Assembly (NCBI RefSeq): GCF_002810445.1
Contig: NZ_NEXS01000003.1
Location: forward strand, 1,543,173-1,607,172
Length of the DNA stretch: 64,000 nt
DNA from: Advenella sp. S44
Lineage (GTDB): Bacteria; Pseudomonadota; Gammaproteobacteria; Burkholderiales; Burkholderiaceae_B
Direction of reading: 5' to 3'
The notes under the pieces were generated by a model. It was not told where the DNA came from, made no database searches, and saw nothing but the letters and a program-made list of their open reading frames with translations. How positions within the stretch are numbered: the first letter of the stretch is position 1; each line of letters opens with the position of its first letter. The position numbers and the translations under genes are program-made. Below, piece by piece: positions 61,660 through 64,000 of the stretch.

Positions 61660-63773
61660 TCAAATTCCTTTAGAGTAATGGAAACGGTACGATCCTGGCG
61701 AATTTCAATTTCAGCGGAAACTGGAACGACAAGAGTTGACTCACGTTCTTCAAGGACAAGCGGACCTTCGAGCAAAGTTCCCGGTACCAGTGCATAACGT
61801 TCATAAACTGGAACAGTGCCAAAGCGCGCTTGTAAAGGTAAATAAATTTCACGCTGCTGCACTTGAACCTCCTTCGTCGGTCGATCCTCTCCCAATTCGA
61901 ACTGCTGGCGAACGATGCTCGAACGTCCAGTCAGGCGCCAGGTCAACACCTGCGGGCGTGCTCTGGGCACCAGATGCCCATACAGTTTCTGATAGCACTC
62001 TTCAAATGCGTTACGCATGAACACGTCGGCACCATTGCTCAAATCCTGATATGGAATACTTACAGGAACGTTGTCGCCTTGACCGTAGTAGCGCATTTCT
62101 GCACCTATGGTCCATTCAATATTGGAGTTCCGGGCCCCTGCCTCTTCGAGTTCGTTTTGCACATCTTCGCGTAACCTTGTAAATCTTGCAGCTACTTCGT
62201 GCCATTCAACATCCTCGAGCAGTGCTGGCTGAGACCAGGAACGATCCGCCCTGGCAGGAGCCGCCAACATACCTAAACATGACCCCGCTCCGGCGCCGAT
62301 TGAAGCGAGCAAATGCGACATATGAAGTTTGCGTGCCACCTCGGCGGCATGTACAGGTCCGGCTCCGCCTGTAGCCACCAATGTAAAGTCTCGCGGGTCA
62401 TACCCCTTCTCGGCAATATGTATTCGCGCCGCACTTGCCATATTTTCGTTGACCATATTGTGGATACCCCAAGCCACCTGAATGGGATCCATATCCAGTT
62501 GATCCGCCAGACGCTGCATTGCCTCCCATGCTCGGTCCGTGTGCAAGGACATTTCACCGCCAAGGAAGTTATCTGGATTCAGATAGCCCAGCACCAGATC
62601 AGCATCTGTCACAGTGGCGTGTTGTCCGCCTTGGCCGTAACACGCTGGACCAGGTACCGACCCGGCCGACTCCGGCCCGATATTAAGCAGCCCCAAGCGG
62701 TTAACGTGCGCAATAGATCCGCCTCCTGCTCCAATTTCCATCAAATCAATACTGGGAATCAAAATAGGCAGGCCCGAACCGCGTTTGAATCGATGAACGC
62801 GTGCGCACTCAAAGCTATATGCCACCGGCGCTTCGCCATTAGCCACCACGCAAGCCTTAGCTGTCGTCCCGCCCATGTCGAAGGCCAGCACGTTGCTGAC
62901 ACCATTGGAAGCAGCGGTATTCAGCGCAGATAATACGCCTGCGGCAGGTCCTGACTCCAACAAAAAAATCGGCGATTGCGCAGCTGCATCAGCAGAAGTG
63001 AACCCACCACTAGACACCATAATGCGCAATGGAATACCAGTTCTGACTTTTGCAACACGCTGCTCCAGTTGCCCAAGATACTCCGCCACAATCGGTTTGA
63101 CATAGGCACTGGCAACAACCGTCGACGAGCGCTCAAACTCCTTGATCTCGCGCGCCAGCTCTGAAGAAATCGATACCGCAACGCCAGGCACAGCTTCATG
63201 TAAGCGATCTGCAATTTTTCGTTCGTGGCTGTCGTCCAGATATGAGTGCAACAGCGATACTGCAACCGAACGAACGTTCAAAGACTTCACAGCCTGCACG
63301 ATGCGATCAAGCTCCGCATCTGTCAGAGGAAGCAATACCTCGCCGGATGCACTTAGGCGTTCCTGTGCTTCTATTCTTTTTTCATGATGAACAAGAGGTT
63401 GTGGCAATTGGAGGTCAAGATCATAAAGATCATAGCGCCACTCTCTTCCTATATCGAGAGCGTCGCGCATGCCTTCCGTTGTTATCAACGCCGTTTCAGT
63501 GCCTTTGCGTTCGATCAAAGTGTTCGTGACAAGAGTCGTGCCGTGCACCACTTCGCTCAGTGCGAGATTGCATCCTGAGGCCTCCGCCTGCCGCATCAGA
63601 TCCCCTATTACTGTGGAAACAGCAACTCCTGGATCGTTCGGTGTAGTCAGTGTTTTTCCGATCCAAATACGGCCGGTCTCGACCATCGTTGCAACGCCAT
63701 CAGTAAAAGTTCCTCCGATGTCGACGGCAATACGCATGCCCGATTCACATTGATGCTCCGCTCGTATACTCAT
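61656..63773 (-). CDS. hyuA: Hydantoinase A/oxoprolinase-family subunit
   Basis: 705 residues. The actin-like ATPase domain is shown by RIAVDIGGTFTDGVATM near the N terminus, HGTTLVTNTLIERKGT (about 76-91) and NVLAFDMGGTTAKACVV (about 289-305), followed by the phosphate loop MEIGAGGGSIAHVN. It uses ATP to open a lactam or hydantoin ring together with HyuB. The start is the ATG at 63773 after GAGGTGG; the ATG at 63737 (MRIAVDIGG), a classical N terminus for the family, is an alternative. It is the first gene of the seven-gene operon. No dedicated regulator is adjacent. Confidence 0.93.
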   Translation of the reverse strand: MSIRAEHQCESGMRIAVDIGGTFTDGVATMVETGRIWIGKTLTTPNDPGVAVSTVIGDLMRQAEASGCNLALSEVVHGTTLVTNTLIERKGTETALITTEGMRDALDIGREWRYDLYDLDLQLPQPLVHHEKRIEAQERLSASGEVLLPLTDAELDRIVQAVKSLNVRSVAVSLLHSYLDDSHERKIADRLHEAVPGVAVSISSELAREIKEFERSSTVVASAYVKPIVAEYLGQLEQRVAKVRTGIPLRIMVSSGGFTSADAAAQSPIFLLESGPAAGVLSALNTAASNGVSNVLAFDMGGTTAKACVVANGEAPVAYSFECARVHRFKRGSGLPILIPSIDLMEIGAGGGSIAHVNRLGLLNIGPESAGSVPGPACYGQGGQHATVTDADLVLGYLNPDNFLGGEMSLHTDRAWEAMQRLADQLDMDPIQVAWGIHNMVNENMASAARIHIAEKGYDPRDFTLVATGGAGPVHAAEVARKLHMSHLLASIGAGAGSCLGMLAAPARADRSWSQPALLEDVEWHEVAARFTRLREDVQNELEEAGARNSNIEWTIGAEMRYYGQGDNVPVSIPYQDLSNGADVFMRNAFEECYQKLYGHLVPRARPQVLTWRLTGRSSIVRQQFELGEDRPTKEVQVQQREIYLPLQARFGTVPVYERYALVPGTLLEGPLVLEERESTLVVPVSAEIEIRQDRTVSITLKEFE

Positions 63774-63862
63774 TACCACCTCTTCGTTTTTTAGGACAGG
63801 ACAGAATCATGGTATGAATATTCTGTAAATACCCCATCTTTAATACACCACACACATAGAAT

Positions 63863-64000
63863 TTATAATGTTAATTTATAGTCAATGGGTGTCATGTCAT
63901 TGAGTGAATCGTGCGGTCTTTCGGTGTTGTAAATCGTTGTCCAGTGTTCCGTGATGTGTTGAACTTGCTTCAACGACGTAAAAAGATATAAATCTAATAC
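63863..64000 (-). mobile_element. IS3-family transposase orfB, C-terminal end, cut by window edge
   Basis: The last 45 codons and stop of an integrase-type transposase on the minus strand: HWTTIYNTERPHDSLNDMTP is the characteristic IS3 orfB C terminus. The rest of the element runs off the window. It marks the right border of the accessory block; the left border has a degraded orfA of the same broad family at 48166 in the opposite orientation. The gap 63774-63862 between it and hyuA is AT-rich with no visible gene, and I could not find the element's terminal repeat. Confidence 0.82.

Noticed and set aside
1..64000. tRNA or rRNA genes
   Set aside because: I looked for T-loop and acceptor patterns in the larger gaps and found none; a tRNA search program should confirm this.

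Overview
The window looks like a chromosomal segment of a betaproteobacterium of the Alcaligenaceae (Bordetella/Achromobacter/Advenella type). Three things support this: the housekeeping order lpxB-rnhB, a TrmH-like gene, ppsR/ppsA; the smpB/ratA-rnfH pair; and above all the repeated tripartite-tricarboxylate (Bug/TctC) periplasmic receptors encoded without their membrane partners, a trait typical of that family. The genus is an inference; there is no rRNA gene in the window.

Region 1 (1-24 kb) is mostly core genome. It holds lipid A synthesis (lpxB, cut by the window edge), rnhB, a membrane fatty acid desaturase, an rRNA/tRNA methyltransferase, the divergent ppsR/ppsA pair, an FKBP isomerase, an NfeD-SPFH membrane pair, smpB, ratA-rnfH, an enoyl-CoA hydratase-like enzyme, ygfZ, the run mltG-tmk-holB-tatD, an ankyrin lipoprotein, glutamate dehydrogenase, a fluoride channel gene preceded by what reads as a fluoride riboswitch, and an overlapping GST-glutathione peroxidase-RhtA-type exporter operon. 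Several intergenic regions hold undescribed structure: a 16-bp tandem repeat, an approximately 60-bp tandem repeat, and a terminator hairpin that occupies a ribosome-binding site.

Region 2 (24-43 kb) is catabolic and transport-rich. It has Bug receptors, a LysR regulator divergent from an operon of RraA-like protein, D-2-hydroxyacid dehydrogenase, Bug receptor, FMN hydroxyacid oxidase and secreted M20 hydrolase; an SMP-30 lactonase; a sugar-type ABC transporter whose permease is a fusion of two permease domains; a GntR regulator with a palindromic site; an AlkA-like glycosylase; a second RraA-like gene with a LacI-type operator over its promoter and a LacI regulator next door; and an ArsB-type antiporter.

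Region 3 (43.2-47.9 kb, minus strand) is a tight four-gene cluster: sterol-desaturase-family protein, fatty acid desaturase, a beta-ketoacyl synthase III fused to a C-terminal heme-oxygenase-like putative di-iron domain, and an unrecognised protein. It looks like a small lipid-derived biosynthetic pathway and is one of the two best candidates for an undescribed system.

Region 4 (48.2-64 kb) is an accessory block with a degraded IS3-family orfA at its left edge and the end of an IS3-family orfB at its right edge. It carries two family III CoA-transferases, a LysR regulator, a GST, a Bug receptor and a DsbA-fold isomerase, then a minus-strand operon hyuA-hyuB, a split TPP decarboxylase, an aminotransferase, an aldehyde dehydrogenase and a PhzF protein. 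The second operon reads as a complete route from a cyclic amide or lactam through an amino acid, 2-oxo acid and aldehyde to an acid; the substrate is unknown.
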